DNA from: a virus
Strand: one strand, 5' to 3'
DNA length: 58,100 bases
IMG/VR virus record: IMGVR_UViG_3300043465_000956
Location: 1-58,100 of that record
This document shows, in pieces, positions 1 to 7,639 of this stretch. The translations under genes were made by a program, and so were the position numbers. Within the stretch, counting starts at the first letter, position 1. Each line of letters begins with the position of its first letter. The notes below the pieces were generated by a model. It was not told the origin of the DNA. It ran no database searches and saw only the letters and a program-made list of their open reading frames with translations.

Positions 1-1
1 G

Positions 2-175
2 GTAGGCCTATCTGCCGTTCCTTCTGATAGATTCAGGACGGCGGTAAAAGAAGAAATAGATAGGGTCGAATCAGTTCTAGCCTCATACATAGAGATAGAG
101 TACGACAAGACCTTCAAAGTTAAAAAGCTGATTCCTCCCGACCGTTTGATTGACAAGGACCAGTGGGACAAATGA
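2..175 (+). CDS. C-terminal end of an unidentified protein (partial)
   Basis: An open frame enters from the left edge and runs 57 codons to a TGA at 173-175. The visible part begins VGLSAVPSDRF, has a charged helical stretch (TAVKEEIDRVES) and ends IDKDQWDK. The next gene's ATG at 172 overlaps this stop as ATGA, which supports a real, translationally coupled gene. No family can be recognised from so short a tail. Confidence 0.6.
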   Translation, partial: VGLSAVPSDRFRTAVKEEIDRVESVLASYIEIEYDKTFKVKKLIPPDRLIDKDQWDK

Positions 176-912
176 CGCTACTATTGAAGATGGACTGGGT
201 AGTTGAAAAAGATGTTTTCGAAGAGAATGAGCAACAATTAGTCGAAATCCTTGGGGATAGGCTGAGTTGGGTGTCATATGGAATAAATGGGCCGACGTTC
301 TCCAAGTCTCCCGTTACGGACTACATCTTCTACGGTACTCACACTCTGGGCAGACGACTTCAAAAGTCCAAAGGACCAAAAGCCATATGCTGGCTCTACG
401 ATAAAGTCTATGATTGTAATTACTACCTTCCATTCTTTGGCGGTTATGCCCTAAACAATCCCCACTTGTTCGTAGAAGCTGGCACCTTTTCTTTACTGAG
501 GGCTTCACTAGGTCATCCGGCCATGTTCATCAAACAGAACAGCGGCTACAAGACGTTCACAGGGGTTGTAGTGGACTCGGAAGTCCCAACTGATCTCTAC
601 AGAGACGAACTCCTGATGCTTGCTCCAGTGAAGCCTGTGGAGCTTGAGTGGAGATTCGTGATAAGCAAAGGTTCCGTCTTGACTCAGTCACCTTACGGTG
701 ATATACTCGAAAGCGGCCCGCGAATGGAAGAGGCCAAAGAGTTTGCCAAGTCCGTCATTCCGGAGGACTATGATCCTGCTCCCCTGTGGACACTCGACAT
801 TTGCAGATCCGAAGGATCGTATAAGGTTGTTGAGGTGAACAGCTTGCTTTCCGCAGGCTGGTACAACTGCGATATTGCAAAAATAGTGGAGGCAGTAGAT
901 GAACACAACTAG
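172..912 (+). CDS. ATP-grasp domain protein (R2K-like)
   Basis: Product of 246 residues. The middle and C-terminal half look like the small ATP-grasp ligases found in phages: ELEWRFVISKG supplies the central acidic and basic residues, and VVEVNSLLSAGWY near the C terminus matches the usual metal-binding E-x-N motif. ATP-grasp enzymes join a carboxylate to an amine or thiol through an acyl phosphate; the substrate here is unknown. ATG at 172 is chosen because it overlaps the preceding stop (ATGA); a GTG at 163 is in frame but less likely. The gene overlaps the next one by 14 bases. The family call rests on motif recognition only. Confidence 0.6.
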   Translation: MTLLLKMDWVVEKDVFEENEQQLVEILGDRLSWVSYGINGPTFSKSPVTDYIFYGTHTLGRRLQKSKGPKAICWLYDKVYDCNYYLPFFGGYALNNPHLFVEAGTFSLLRASLGHPAMFIKQNSGYKTFTGVVVDSEVPTDLYRDELLMLAPVKPVELEWRFVISKGSVLTQSPYGDILESGPRMEEAKEFAKSVIPEDYDPAPLWTLDICRSEGSYKVVEVNSLLSAGWYNCDIAKIVEAVDEHN

Positions 913-1117
913 GATCGTAGTTCTGGCTACTTTTGTGATTCTTGGAATCTATGATGCTTGGGTTTGTTCTGCTGGTAAGACGGACGCTTCTATCAGTCAG
1001 TTCATAGTAGACCTAGTGAACATTAGTCCAGTTGCCTATGGTGTTTTCTGTATTTTGCTGGGACATTTCGGATTCCCCATGGTTTACAAATTTAAGAAGA
1101 TCCCGCCGCCCAGCTAG
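899..1117 (+). CDS. Small two-helix membrane protein
   Basis: Product of 72 residues with two hydrophobic stretches, roughly residues 5-25 (IVVLATFVILGIYDAWV) and 44-62 (ISPVAYGVFCILLGHFGF), and a basic C-terminal tail (YKFKKIPPPS). It is probably an inner-membrane protein. The ATG lies inside the end of the ATP-grasp gene, so the two are likely co-translated. The size would suit a holin or an unknown early membrane protein, but nothing in the context supports lysis, so no function is assigned. Confidence 0.55.
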   Translation: MNTTRIVVLATFVILGIYDAWVCSAGKTDASISQFIVDLVNISPVAYGVFCILLGHFGFPMVYKFKKIPPPS

Positions 1118-1158
1118 GGCGTATTAATCTATGCACCTCATTTTTACTAGGGAAGAAT

Positions 1159-3375
1159 ATGACAGATTTGTTGGTCAAGAAGCGTAACGGGAAGATGGAG
1201 GAGTTTGATGCGGAGAAGGTTAATAAGGTACTAGAGTGGGCATGTGAGGGTGTTTCCGACGTTAGCCCTAGCGATGTCGCGATGAATGCCAAGCTTAGTA
1301 TCTCGAATAAGATCAAGACGAAGGATATTCAGGAGGTTTTGATTCAGTCCGCCTACAATCTGATCAGCGAAGATACTCCGAACTACCAGTTCGTTGCAGC
1401 CCGCCTTAGGTTGTATGCCCTCCGTAAAGAAGTATGGGGAGGGAATTTGCCGCCCCGCCTACTAGACCATCTCAAGAAGAATAAGAAGGTCTACGATGAT
1501 GTACTCCTAGAGTCCTACTCGGAGTCCGAAATCCATAAGATTGACAAAATGATCAATCATGATAGGGATTTTCGTTTTACCCATGCTGGTATTCAGCAGA
1601 TGATTGAGAAGTATTTGATCTGCGATCGGTCTACCAAGAAGATCTTCGAGACTCCACAGTTCGCCTTTATGCTAATCCCTATGGTTCTCTACGCCAATAG
1701 AGAAGATCGTATGGACTTGATCAAACAGGCATATAATTACATCTCGAAGTTCAAGATTAATCTGCCTACACCCGTTCTGTCTGGCGTGCGGTCCCGCACA
1801 AAGTACTACAGTTCTTGCGTTCTGATCGATTGTGGAGACGATCTAGATTCTATCTTTACCTCGTCTGGTGTGGCTGGTAAATATACAGCCCGCAGAAGTG
1901 GTATTGGTATGAACATGGGCAGAGTTAGGGCAAAAAATTGCCCAATCCGAGATAGTGAAGTTATCTCTACTGGCGTCGTACCATTCATGCGACTGATGGA
2001 AAACTCCGTAAAGTGTACATCCCAAAATGGGACTAGGGGCGGTGGGGCGACAATCTCATTTCCTTGGTGGCATTACGAGATTGAGGATGTGGTTGTTCTA
2101 AAGAACAATCGGGGAACCGATGATAACCGAGTCAAAAAGTTAGACTATTGCATTCAACTTGACAAGACCTTCTTCGATCGGGTTAAGAATGATGAAGATG
2201 TCACTCTGGTTTGCCCACATGAATCTGACCTGTATCAATACTGGGGGAGTAAAGAGTTTACGCAGAAATACGAAGAGGCCGAAAGTAAGTCTTTAAGACT
2301 AACAAAGACTATCAAAGCACGAGACCTACTGTTCTTGATCGCTAAGGAGCGACTTGAAACTGGCCGAATCTACATCATGTTCATGGATAGTTGCAATCAG
2401 TCGTCGTGGGATGAGCTTATCCAGATGACTAATCTCTGCGTAGAGATCCTACAACCAGTATCTCCCCTATATTCCGTAAACGACCAGAATGGTAGAATCG
2501 GCATTTGTATTCTCTCCTCAATCAATCTAGTTGAGACTAAGCACGCAGAAATTCCCAAAGTCTGCGAAACTATCGTGAGGTTGCTCAATAGCCTCATCGA
2601 TTACCAACTCTACCCATTCCCAGCAGCAGAACTCTTTTGTAAAAGAAAGAGATCCCTAGGAATCGGCATCACTAACTTTGCCGCTTGGTTGGCAGAGAAT
2701 GGTATGAACCATGAGACTCCTGAATCAATTGAAGCCTCTAATGATTTGATGGAGTACATTCAGTATAACCTACTTCTCGCTTCCTCGAAGCTGGCAGATG
2801 AAAATGGTCATGCTCTAGACTTCTATGCTTCCAAGTACTCACGTGGCTGGCTCCCGGTTGACAATCATTCATCTTTACCGGATGATCTTCAGTTCCCTCT
2901 CAAGCAAGACTGGGAGTGGCTAAGAGCGGAGATTGCTAGGACTGGCTTGTTCAACTGCACTCTCTCAACAATTATGCCCGCTGAAAGTTCGAGCGTTTTA
3001 CACTCGTCAACTAATGGGTTTGAGCCGATCAGAGCCTTACTCACTGAGAAGATTGCTAAGAACGGTGTGAAGAAGGTGCTAACGCCGAACTATCCCAAGA
3101 ACAAGAAACAATATACGATTGCTTGGGATATGACCAGCAATTTGAATTGCATCAAGATGGCTGGTGCGTTCCAAAAGTGGGTTGATATGTCTATGAGCTT
3201 TAATACTTATCTTAACTATCAACACTATGAGAATGGGGAAATTCCAATCTCCGTGGTAGTTCAGGATATCATTAATGCTTACAAATACGGTCTCCGGACC
3301 ATGTACTATAACAATACCCCAAATGACAACGAGGAGGCTGATGCTTCCTGTACTGGTGGAGCGTGTTCGATATGA
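1159..3375 (+). CDS. nrdA: Ribonucleoside-diphosphate reductase, class Ia large subunit
   Basis: Product of 738 residues, the usual length. It reduces ribonucleotides to deoxyribonucleotides for phage DNA synthesis together with the small subunit at 3634. An ATP-cone activity-site domain covers about residues 1-95. Redox cysteines are C220 and C450 (E. coli C225 and C462). The active-site triad N425-C427-E429 lies in TNLCVEI. The paired tyrosines Y716-Y717 of the radical-transfer path are present, as is a C-terminal shuttle pair C731/C736. All catalytic residues seem intact. An AGGGAAGA ribosome-binding sequence lies just before the ATG. The stop overlaps the start of the next small gene. Confidence 0.96.
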   Translation: MTDLLVKKRNGKMEEFDAEKVNKVLEWACEGVSDVSPSDVAMNAKLSISNKIKTKDIQEVLIQSAYNLISEDTPNYQFVAARLRLYALRKEVWGGNLPPRLLDHLKKNKKVYDDVLLESYSESEIHKIDKMINHDRDFRFTHAGIQQMIEKYLICDRSTKKIFETPQFAFMLIPMVLYANREDRMDLIKQAYNYISKFKINLPTPVLSGVRSRTKYYSSCVLIDCGDDLDSIFTSSGVAGKYTARRSGIGMNMGRVRAKNCPIRDSEVISTGVVPFMRLMENSVKCTSQNGTRGGGATISFPWWHYEIEDVVVLKNNRGTDDNRVKKLDYCIQLDKTFFDRVKNDEDVTLVCPHESDLYQYWGSKEFTQKYEEAESKSLRLTKTIKARDLLFLIAKERLETGRIYIMFMDSCNQSSWDELIQMTNLCVEILQPVSPLYSVNDQNGRIGICILSSINLVETKHAEIPKVCETIVRLLNSLIDYQLYPFPAAELFCKRKRSLGIGITNFAAWLAENGMNHETPESIEASNDLMEYIQYNLLLASSKLADENGHALDFYASKYSRGWLPVDNHSSLPDDLQFPLKQDWEWLRAEIARTGLFNCTLSTIMPAESSSVLHSSTNGFEPIRALLTEKIAKNGVKKVLTPNYPKNKKQYTIAWDMTSNLNCIKMAGAFQKWVDMSMSFNTYLNYQHYENGEIPISVVVQDIINAYKYGLRTMYYNNTPNDNEEADASCTGGACSI

Positions 3376-3641
3376 TGCTAATAGAAATAGAGGGCATAGG
3401 AAATCATGATGGGTATTACTACCACGTAGACAATGGATTGCAGCCCTTCTTGGCCGATGCTGAATATGTGAAACGCGATCAATATGATTGTCTTAATATA
3501 AGGAAAATGCAATTTCTATTCAACAGAGATTTCTCTAACCTAGATGAGAAATTACATCGATTCGTTTCATTCCATATAATTGCTTTTTTTCCACAGTATA
3601 GCGAAATTACTGTACGATACAAGAAGAAGAAAAATGCGTAG
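3372..3641 (+). CDS. Unknown 89-residue protein between nrdA and nrdB
   Basis: Starts at ATG 3372, overlapping the nrdA stop as ATGA, and ends inside the first codons of nrdB. The product begins MMLIEIEGIGNHDGYYY and is rich in aromatic and charged residues, with a lysine-rich end (RYKKKKNA). No family is recognised; it does not look like NrdI, NrdH or glutaredoxin, since it has a single cysteine and no CxxC. Its position, coupled to both reductase genes, suggests a role near the reductase or simply an inserted gene. An upstream GTG at 3363 is in frame but would overlap nrdA further. Confidence 0.6.
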   Translation: MMLIEIEGIGNHDGYYYHVDNGLQPFLADAEYVKRDQYDCLNIRKMQFLFNRDFSNLDEKLHRFVSFHIIAFFPQYSEITVRYKKKKNA

Positions 3642-4677
3642 TGTTCTTAATACGATGGTGGTCGATACCACAAAACAGCCCATGTTCCTAGGAGAGGGAC
3701 TCTCCCTACAACGCTATGACAAATGCAAGTATGAGATATTCTTAACGCTCTTCAAGAAGCAGTTGGGATTTTTCTGGCGACCCGAAGAAATCTCCCTGTC
3801 GAAGGACATTGGAGACTATAAGTTACTTAGTGAGCATGAGAAATTCATCTTCACTTCGAATCTGAAGTTCCAAACGATGATGGATTCAGTGATCGCTCGG
3901 GCTATTCCGAACCTAACTCAGTATGTGAGTCTGCCCGAATTGGAAGCCTGCATGAACATCTGGGCGGCTTTTGAAACGCTGCACAGCTACTCATACAGCT
4001 ATCTCATTAACAATGTATATCCGAATCCTTCGGATGTTCTGGATGATGTCCTAAAGGACGAGGAGATCGTAAAGAGGGCCAACTCAGTGTCTAGTGCTTT
4101 CGATGCACTTAATTTTGATGCTAGCGATCGACCTATTAAGGAAAGAATCTACCTTGGTTTAATGAGTACTAATATTCTCGAAGCCGTTAGGTTCTACGTA
4201 AGCTTCGCTTGTGCGTTAGCTTTCGAGCAGAACAATAAGATGTGTGGTAACGCACAAATTATCAAGTTGATTCGTAACGACGAAGCCTGTCATATGTCTA
4301 TTACTCAGACCATCTTACGACTTATGCGGGACCATGAGCAAGAAGGCTTCCAAGAAGTGGCGAAGGCCTGCAAGGCCGAAGCCACTTCCATGTTCCTTGA
4401 AGCAGCAGAAGAAGAAAAGGCGTGGGCTTCCTACCTGTTCAAAGACGGCGGCATGATCGGGCTCAACGAAAAGATTATGCACCAGTACATTGAATCCCTA
4501 GTGGACAAGAGGCTCATTGGTGCCGGTCTTGAGAAGCACTTTGGAACGAAGAACCCAATCAGTTGGCTGGAAGCCGACAGTAAAGGAAAACAGACTGCCC
4601 CACAAGAACAGGAGATTATCTCCTATAAGATTGGGGCATATAAGAACGACCTATCTAACGCTACTTTGGAGTGGTAA
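3634..4677 (+). CDS. nrdB: Ribonucleoside-diphosphate reductase, class Ia small subunit
   Basis: Product of 347 residues, closely following E. coli NrdB. It holds the diiron-tyrosyl radical. Iron ligands visible are D84, E114, H117, E183, E217 and H220, and the radical tyrosine is Y121 (HSYSY, E. coli Y122). The start is set at ATG 3634 because the alignment with known small subunits begins there and a purine-rich AAGAAGAAG precedes it; an open frame back to 3580 overlaps the previous gene and matches nothing. The C-terminal tail (NDLSNATLEW) should bind the large subunit. The next gene begins right after the stop. Confidence 0.95.
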   Translation: MRSVLNTMVVDTTKQPMFLGEGLSLQRYDKCKYEIFLTLFKKQLGFFWRPEEISLSKDIGDYKLLSEHEKFIFTSNLKFQTMMDSVIARAIPNLTQYVSLPELEACMNIWAAFETLHSYSYSYLINNVYPNPSDVLDDVLKDEEIVKRANSVSSAFDALNFDASDRPIKERIYLGLMSTNILEAVRFYVSFACALAFEQNNKMCGNAQIIKLIRNDEACHMSITQTILRLMRDHEQEGFQEVAKACKAEATSMFLEAAEEEKAWASYLFKDGGMIGLNEKIMHQYIESLVDKRLIGAGLEKHFGTKNPISWLEADSKGKQTAPQEQEIISYKIGAYKNDLSNATLEW

Positions 4678-4998
4678 ATGTTGACTGACCATATCAATGA
4701 CGAACAACTACTGTCTATATTGCTTGATAACCAAGCCAGTGTAGACTATCACATGGATGGACTAAGTGGCGAACTAATCACTCTATACTGCATGGAGAAG
4801 TTGGGAGTAGACACGCCATTTGACCGTGTTTATGAGGAGATTACAATCCTCATTGCTGATCACATCAAGGAGAATCTGGTTAAGGACGGCTTCCTTGAAC
4901 CAGAGTATGGTGAAGAGGGTATCACTTACAGAATGACGCCAGATGGCGAAGCTATGGCCAAGCAGTACAAAGAAGTACTAGAAGAGAACCATGACTAG
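4678..4998 (+). CDS. Unknown 106-residue protein, possible winged-helix fold
   Basis: Acidic protein starting directly after nrdB. The C-terminal half (DGFLEPEYGEEGITYRMTPDG) reads like the wing and last helix of a winged-helix domain, but this is weak pattern matching. No enzyme motif is seen. It overlaps the following phoH-like gene by 8 bases, so it belongs to the same transcription unit. Confidence 0.6.
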   Translation: MLTDHINDEQLLSILLDNQASVDYHMDGLSGELITLYCMEKLGVDTPFDRVYEEITILIADHIKENLVKDGFLEPEYGEEGITYRMTPDGEAMAKQYKEVLEENHD

Positions 4999-5707
4999 AC
5001 AAAGAGCAAAAACAGAGCGTACTCCACCAAGCGGAGGATACTCTCCTAGGTATAATCTTATCAAGCCTAAGACTATCAACCAAAGAGATTATGTATCTTC
5101 CATTAAGGAAAATGACGTAACTATTTGTTCAGGTCCGTCAGGCAGTGGAAAATCATTGGTGGCTCTTTCTACTGCTATCTCTAGCCTGATTGATCCTAAT
5201 AAATCCTTTAGTAGGGTTTATGTTACTAGGCCAATGATCTCTACCTCTACAAAGGACTTTCCATGGATCAAGGGAAGTTTGATTGATAAACTGAGACCTT
5301 GGTTTGCTCCTATCTTGGCCAATCTTGAAGAGCTTGTGGGATCGAAGACAGAGCTTGAAAAACTCATTGAGCAAGAGACTATCTGCTTACAAGCGATAGA
5401 ACTGATGAGAGGGTTCACCTACAAGAACTGCTACGTTCTGATCACCGAAGCTCAGAACATGACTGTTCCGCAGGCTGTTATGGCGATCACCAGAATCGGC
5501 GAAAACTGTAAGATGGTTTTTGAGGGTGACACAGATCAAAAAGACCTAAGAGGAGAAGAAGATGGACTGTCATACCTAAAGAGAAAGCTAATAAATAGGC
5601 CAGATCTGTGCGGTATGGTATCTCTAGATTCGTCTGATATCTTACGACATCCCCTAATCGGCCAGATTCTAGAGCAGCTAGATTATAGGGGTTTGGGCTC
5701 ATACTAG
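4991..5707 (+). CDS. phoH: PhoH-like P-loop ATPase
   Basis: Product of 238 residues, typical of phage PhoH-like proteins. Walker A is GPSGSGKS (residues 48-55). The Walker B region reads CYVLITEAQN (147-156), where most family members have D before EAQN; here T152 replaces it. The later EGDTDQKDL motif is also characteristic. The family is linked to phosphate starvation and RNA metabolism in bacteria, and its phage role is not settled. It overlaps the preceding gene by 8 bases. Confidence 0.88.
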   Translation: MTRQRAKTERTPPSGGYSPRYNLIKPKTINQRDYVSSIKENDVTICSGPSGSGKSLVALSTAISSLIDPNKSFSRVYVTRPMISTSTKDFPWIKGSLIDKLRPWFAPILANLEELVGSKTELEKLIEQETICLQAIELMRGFTYKNCYVLITEAQNMTVPQAVMAITRIGENCKMVFEGDTDQKDLRGEEDGLSYLKRKLINRPDLCGMVSLDSSDILRHPLIGQILEQLDYRGLGSY

Positions 5708-5717
5708 GAGCAAAGAC

Positions 5718-5930
5718 ATGGTATTCCGCTTGTTCAGAGGCACCGAGCAGATAACTACTAGGGGCAATAGAGACAATATCTATGTATCTCTTAAGAATGC
5801 GAAGATAGCTCTGAAACAATATCTATCTTGGGCCAACAAAAAGATTCTAGACAAAAATCTACAAGTCAAAGCAGAGGATTGCAAGATTGTTGGGTTTGAG
5901 TTGGTGGAGAAAGTACAATATCAACTTTAA
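5718..5930 (+). CDS. Unknown 70-residue protein
   Basis: Small basic protein (begins MVFRLFRGTEQI) with a lysine-rich middle (ALKQYLSWANKKILDKNL). No motif is recognised. An AGGAGCAAAGAC sequence before the ATG gives a good ribosome-binding site. The stop at 5928-5930 lies inside the start region of the following membrane protein. Confidence 0.6.
   Translation: MVFRLFRGTEQITTRGNRDNIYVSLKNAKIALKQYLSWANKKILDKNLQVKAEDCKIVGFELVEKVQYQL
5906..5909 (+). promoter_or_regulatory. Shine-Dalgarno sequence ahead of a possible ATA start
   Basis: GGAG at 5906-5909 sits 8 bases before ATA at 5918. The downstream reading frame has no ATG, GTG or TTG until 6002, so this site is the best candidate for starting the membrane protein. 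Confidence 0.35.
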
Positions 5931-6274
5931 AAAGACTCATATTCTTTATATCTCTTGTTTGCATCTATGATATTTATTGTACCATCAAGTACTCAGACTC
6001 ATTGCACGTTTTTGAGAGGAACACCATAGCTCGGATGCTGATAAGCGGCCACGAGGTCGCTTATTTTACCTCCAACATAGATGGGTCTGTGTCAAAACAA
6101 GTGTTACATAGATCGAACGATGTATCAAAACTAGTTGTATTCAAGATCTTTGGTCTACTCGTAGCTATTGAGATCTTGGAATGGTTAGCGATAAAAGATA
6201 CAAAATCATCTAGAGCCATCATATACACAATAACTCTCGTTCAGGCAACTTTACTTTATTATCTGGTGACATAA
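5918..6274 (+). CDS. Small membrane protein, start uncertain (possible ATA)
   Basis: The frame is open from 5900 to 6274. Its first part encodes a basic start and a hydrophobic helix (LKRLIFFISLVCIYDIYC), which looks like a true N-terminal membrane segment but contains no ATG, GTG or TTG. The first usual start is TTG 6002, after the helix and without a ribosome-binding site. ATA 5918 has GGAG 8 bases upstream and is preferred here. Two further hydrophobic stretches follow (LVVFKIFGLLVAIEILEWL and IIYTITLVQATLLYYLV), giving three in a product of about 118 residues. A base error creating a lost start cannot be excluded. The stop overlaps the next ATG. Confidence 0.5.
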   Translation: MSTLKRLIFFISLVCIYDIYCTIKYSDSLHVFERNTIARMLISGHEVAYFTSNIDGSVSKQVLHRSNDVSKLVVFKIFGLLVAIEILEWLAIKDTKSSRAIIYTITLVQATLLYYLVT

Positions 6275-6597
6275 TGCCTATCTATGAATATGGTTGCTCA
6301 TTCGAAGAATGTGGGCATCGCTTTGAAGTTGTCCAAGGAATCAAAGACCCAGTAAAAAAGAAGTGTCCAGCCTGCAAGAAACCATCTTTGGAGAGGTTGA
6401 TCTTTCCGGTTATGGGGCAGATGAAAGAGGTCAGAACACTTGGTCAGTTGGCCGAGAAGAACACCAAGATGGCTGGATCTAAGATGCAGACAGAGGAATC
6501 AGACAAGGTGCTTCGCCGCAAGGCGAAAGCCAGAGAAATCAACGAGATCAACAGAATGTCCGATAAACAAAAGAAAAAATTTATTGAGGGAAAGTAA
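6274..6597 (+). CDS. FmdB-type zinc-ribbon protein
   Basis: Product of 107 residues. The N terminus MPIYEYGCSF followed by CGHRFEV and CPACKK is the classic FmdB zinc ribbon, with cysteines near residues 8, 13, 32 and 35. Bacterial members were named as putative regulators; in phages the role is unknown. The C-terminal half is highly charged and probably helical (RRKAKAREINEINRMSDKQ). The ATG overlaps the preceding stop (TAATG). The insertion SFEE in the first Cys pair makes it C-x4-C rather than the usual C-x2-C. Confidence 0.8.
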   Translation: MPIYEYGCSFEECGHRFEVVQGIKDPVKKKCPACKKPSLERLIFPVMGQMKEVRTLGQLAEKNTKMAGSKMQTEESDKVLRRKAKAREINEINRMSDKQKKKFIEGK

Positions 6598-6926
6598 TGT
6601 CAGAAGACAAAAGAGAAGTAGCGTTTGTAAATGATATGTCGGATATCACCAAGGAGGAAGTCCGCGTCACCTTTTATGGTCAGGCAGGAAAAGAGTGTGA
6701 CCCCGGCAAGGCTATCATCACGATGACTACCCGTGGAGACAAGGCCATCTATCATGCACTCATGCATCTTGGTAGTATCTACGACCCAACTTCTATAAAG
6801 TTCCCAAAAGATGGGCAATACAGAAAAATCACCAAGGCATGTTTTGACAAGTTTCTACTAGCATTGAAATCTGGAGATTATGGCGATTATGAAAAAGCAG
6901 CACGCGAGTACCGAAGGGCTGAATAA
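6597..6926 (+). CDS. Unknown 109-residue protein
   Basis: Begins MSEDKREVAFVNDMSDI. The middle (EVRVTFYGQAGKECDPGKAII) could form beta strands and the C terminus is helical and charged. No motif is recognised. It overlaps the FmdB gene stop by one base and the next gene by 47 bases. Confidence 0.6.
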   Translation: MSEDKREVAFVNDMSDITKEEVRVTFYGQAGKECDPGKAIITMTTRGDKAIYHALMHLGSIYDPTSIKFPKDGQYRKITKACFDKFLLALKSGDYGDYEKAAREYRRAE

Positions 6927-7254
6927 GATTCAAAAGTTCTATATTGCCCATCATAGGTCTAGAGACCCTAAGGCTCTCTCAATAGATGTAGGATGTACAA
7001 TCAAGCTGGTTAGGGCATTTCTTCTGTCTCTGGACAAGAGAGATGCTAAGAAAGAAGCCGCAGCAAAAGAAGCTGAAGCCAACAAGCCGCCAGATCGAGG
7101 CATTCAACAGATCAAAGTTGATGACCTGATGATGAAGAACAAGAAAAAGGGTGTGGTCGTGATGACGCAGGCCGCTTCTGAGCAGTCTGACGCTACCCGC
7201 AACAGAATGTCTCCTAGATTGGCACAACATGTCCAAAAGATACGACCAGAGTGA
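6880..7254 (+). CDS. Unknown basic protein, possibly DNA-binding
   Basis: Product of 124 residues (121 if started at ATG 6889). The N-terminal part (KIQKFYIAHHRSRDPKALS, then CTIKLVRAFLLSL) reads like a helix-turn-helix in which the second helix follows a short turn, but this is not certain. A lysine/alanine-rich linker follows. GGAG at 6873-6876 is close to ATG 6880 and 12 bases from ATG 6889, so the start is not decided. It overlaps both neighbours. Confidence 0.55.
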   Translation: MAIMKKQHASTEGLNKIQKFYIAHHRSRDPKALSIDVGCTIKLVRAFLLSLDKRDAKKEAAAKEAEANKPPDRGIQQIKVDDLMMKNKKKGVVVMTQAASEQSDATRNRMSPRLAQHVQKIRPE

Positions 7255-7639
7255 TCTTAGGCCCTTTCAGTCGATGTACAAAGAGGGGTGTGTCACAGTC
7301 GATAACTTCATAGCTGAGATGATCTTCAAGAGACGGGCAGAGTTCAATAAAGAGGCTCTGCCCCAATCTTTCTGGAATAACCCTAAATACAAAGGGACCT
7401 ACCTTAAGGAGATCATTGGAATAAATAGGCTATTGGAGCGAATGTGCTCTTCTTGTATTATAAAGGCCTTCAATAAGACCAAGGCTTGTTCAATCACTAA
7501 TCCAGCCTTGGTCTCTCTCGCTGAGCAGTATCAGAAAGAGATGGGGGATATCAATAAGATAGTGACAAAAACTGAGGAAAAAGCAGTACAAGCTCCTCAG
7601 AAACCGTTTGGCAAAGTAAATAGGTTGAGTGAATTATAA
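7229..7639 (+). CDS. Unknown 136-residue protein
   Basis: Helical, basic protein beginning MSKRYDQSDLRPFQSMY. No recognised domain. It lies immediately upstream of the recA-like gene and shares one base with it (TAATG), so it may be co-translated with the recombinase. A role in recombination is only guilt by position. Confidence 0.6.
   Translation: MSKRYDQSDLRPFQSMYKEGCVTVDNFIAEMIFKRRAEFNKEALPQSFWNNPKYKGTYLKEIIGINRLLERMCSSCIIKAFNKTKACSITNPALVSLAEQYQKEMGDINKIVTKTEEKAVQAPQKPFGKVNRLSEL

Noticed and set aside
3580-3633. Upstream start for nrdB
   Set aside because: The extra 18 residues overlap the preceding gene and match nothing in small-subunit proteins; ATG 3634 has a purine-rich leader and correct alignment.
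5918-5935. A -1 ribosomal frameshift joining the 70-residue gene to the membrane protein
   Set aside because: The sequence around the stop (CTTTAAAAAG) is not a standard slippery heptamer in the required frame, and a Shine-Dalgarno plus ATA start explains the open frame more simply.
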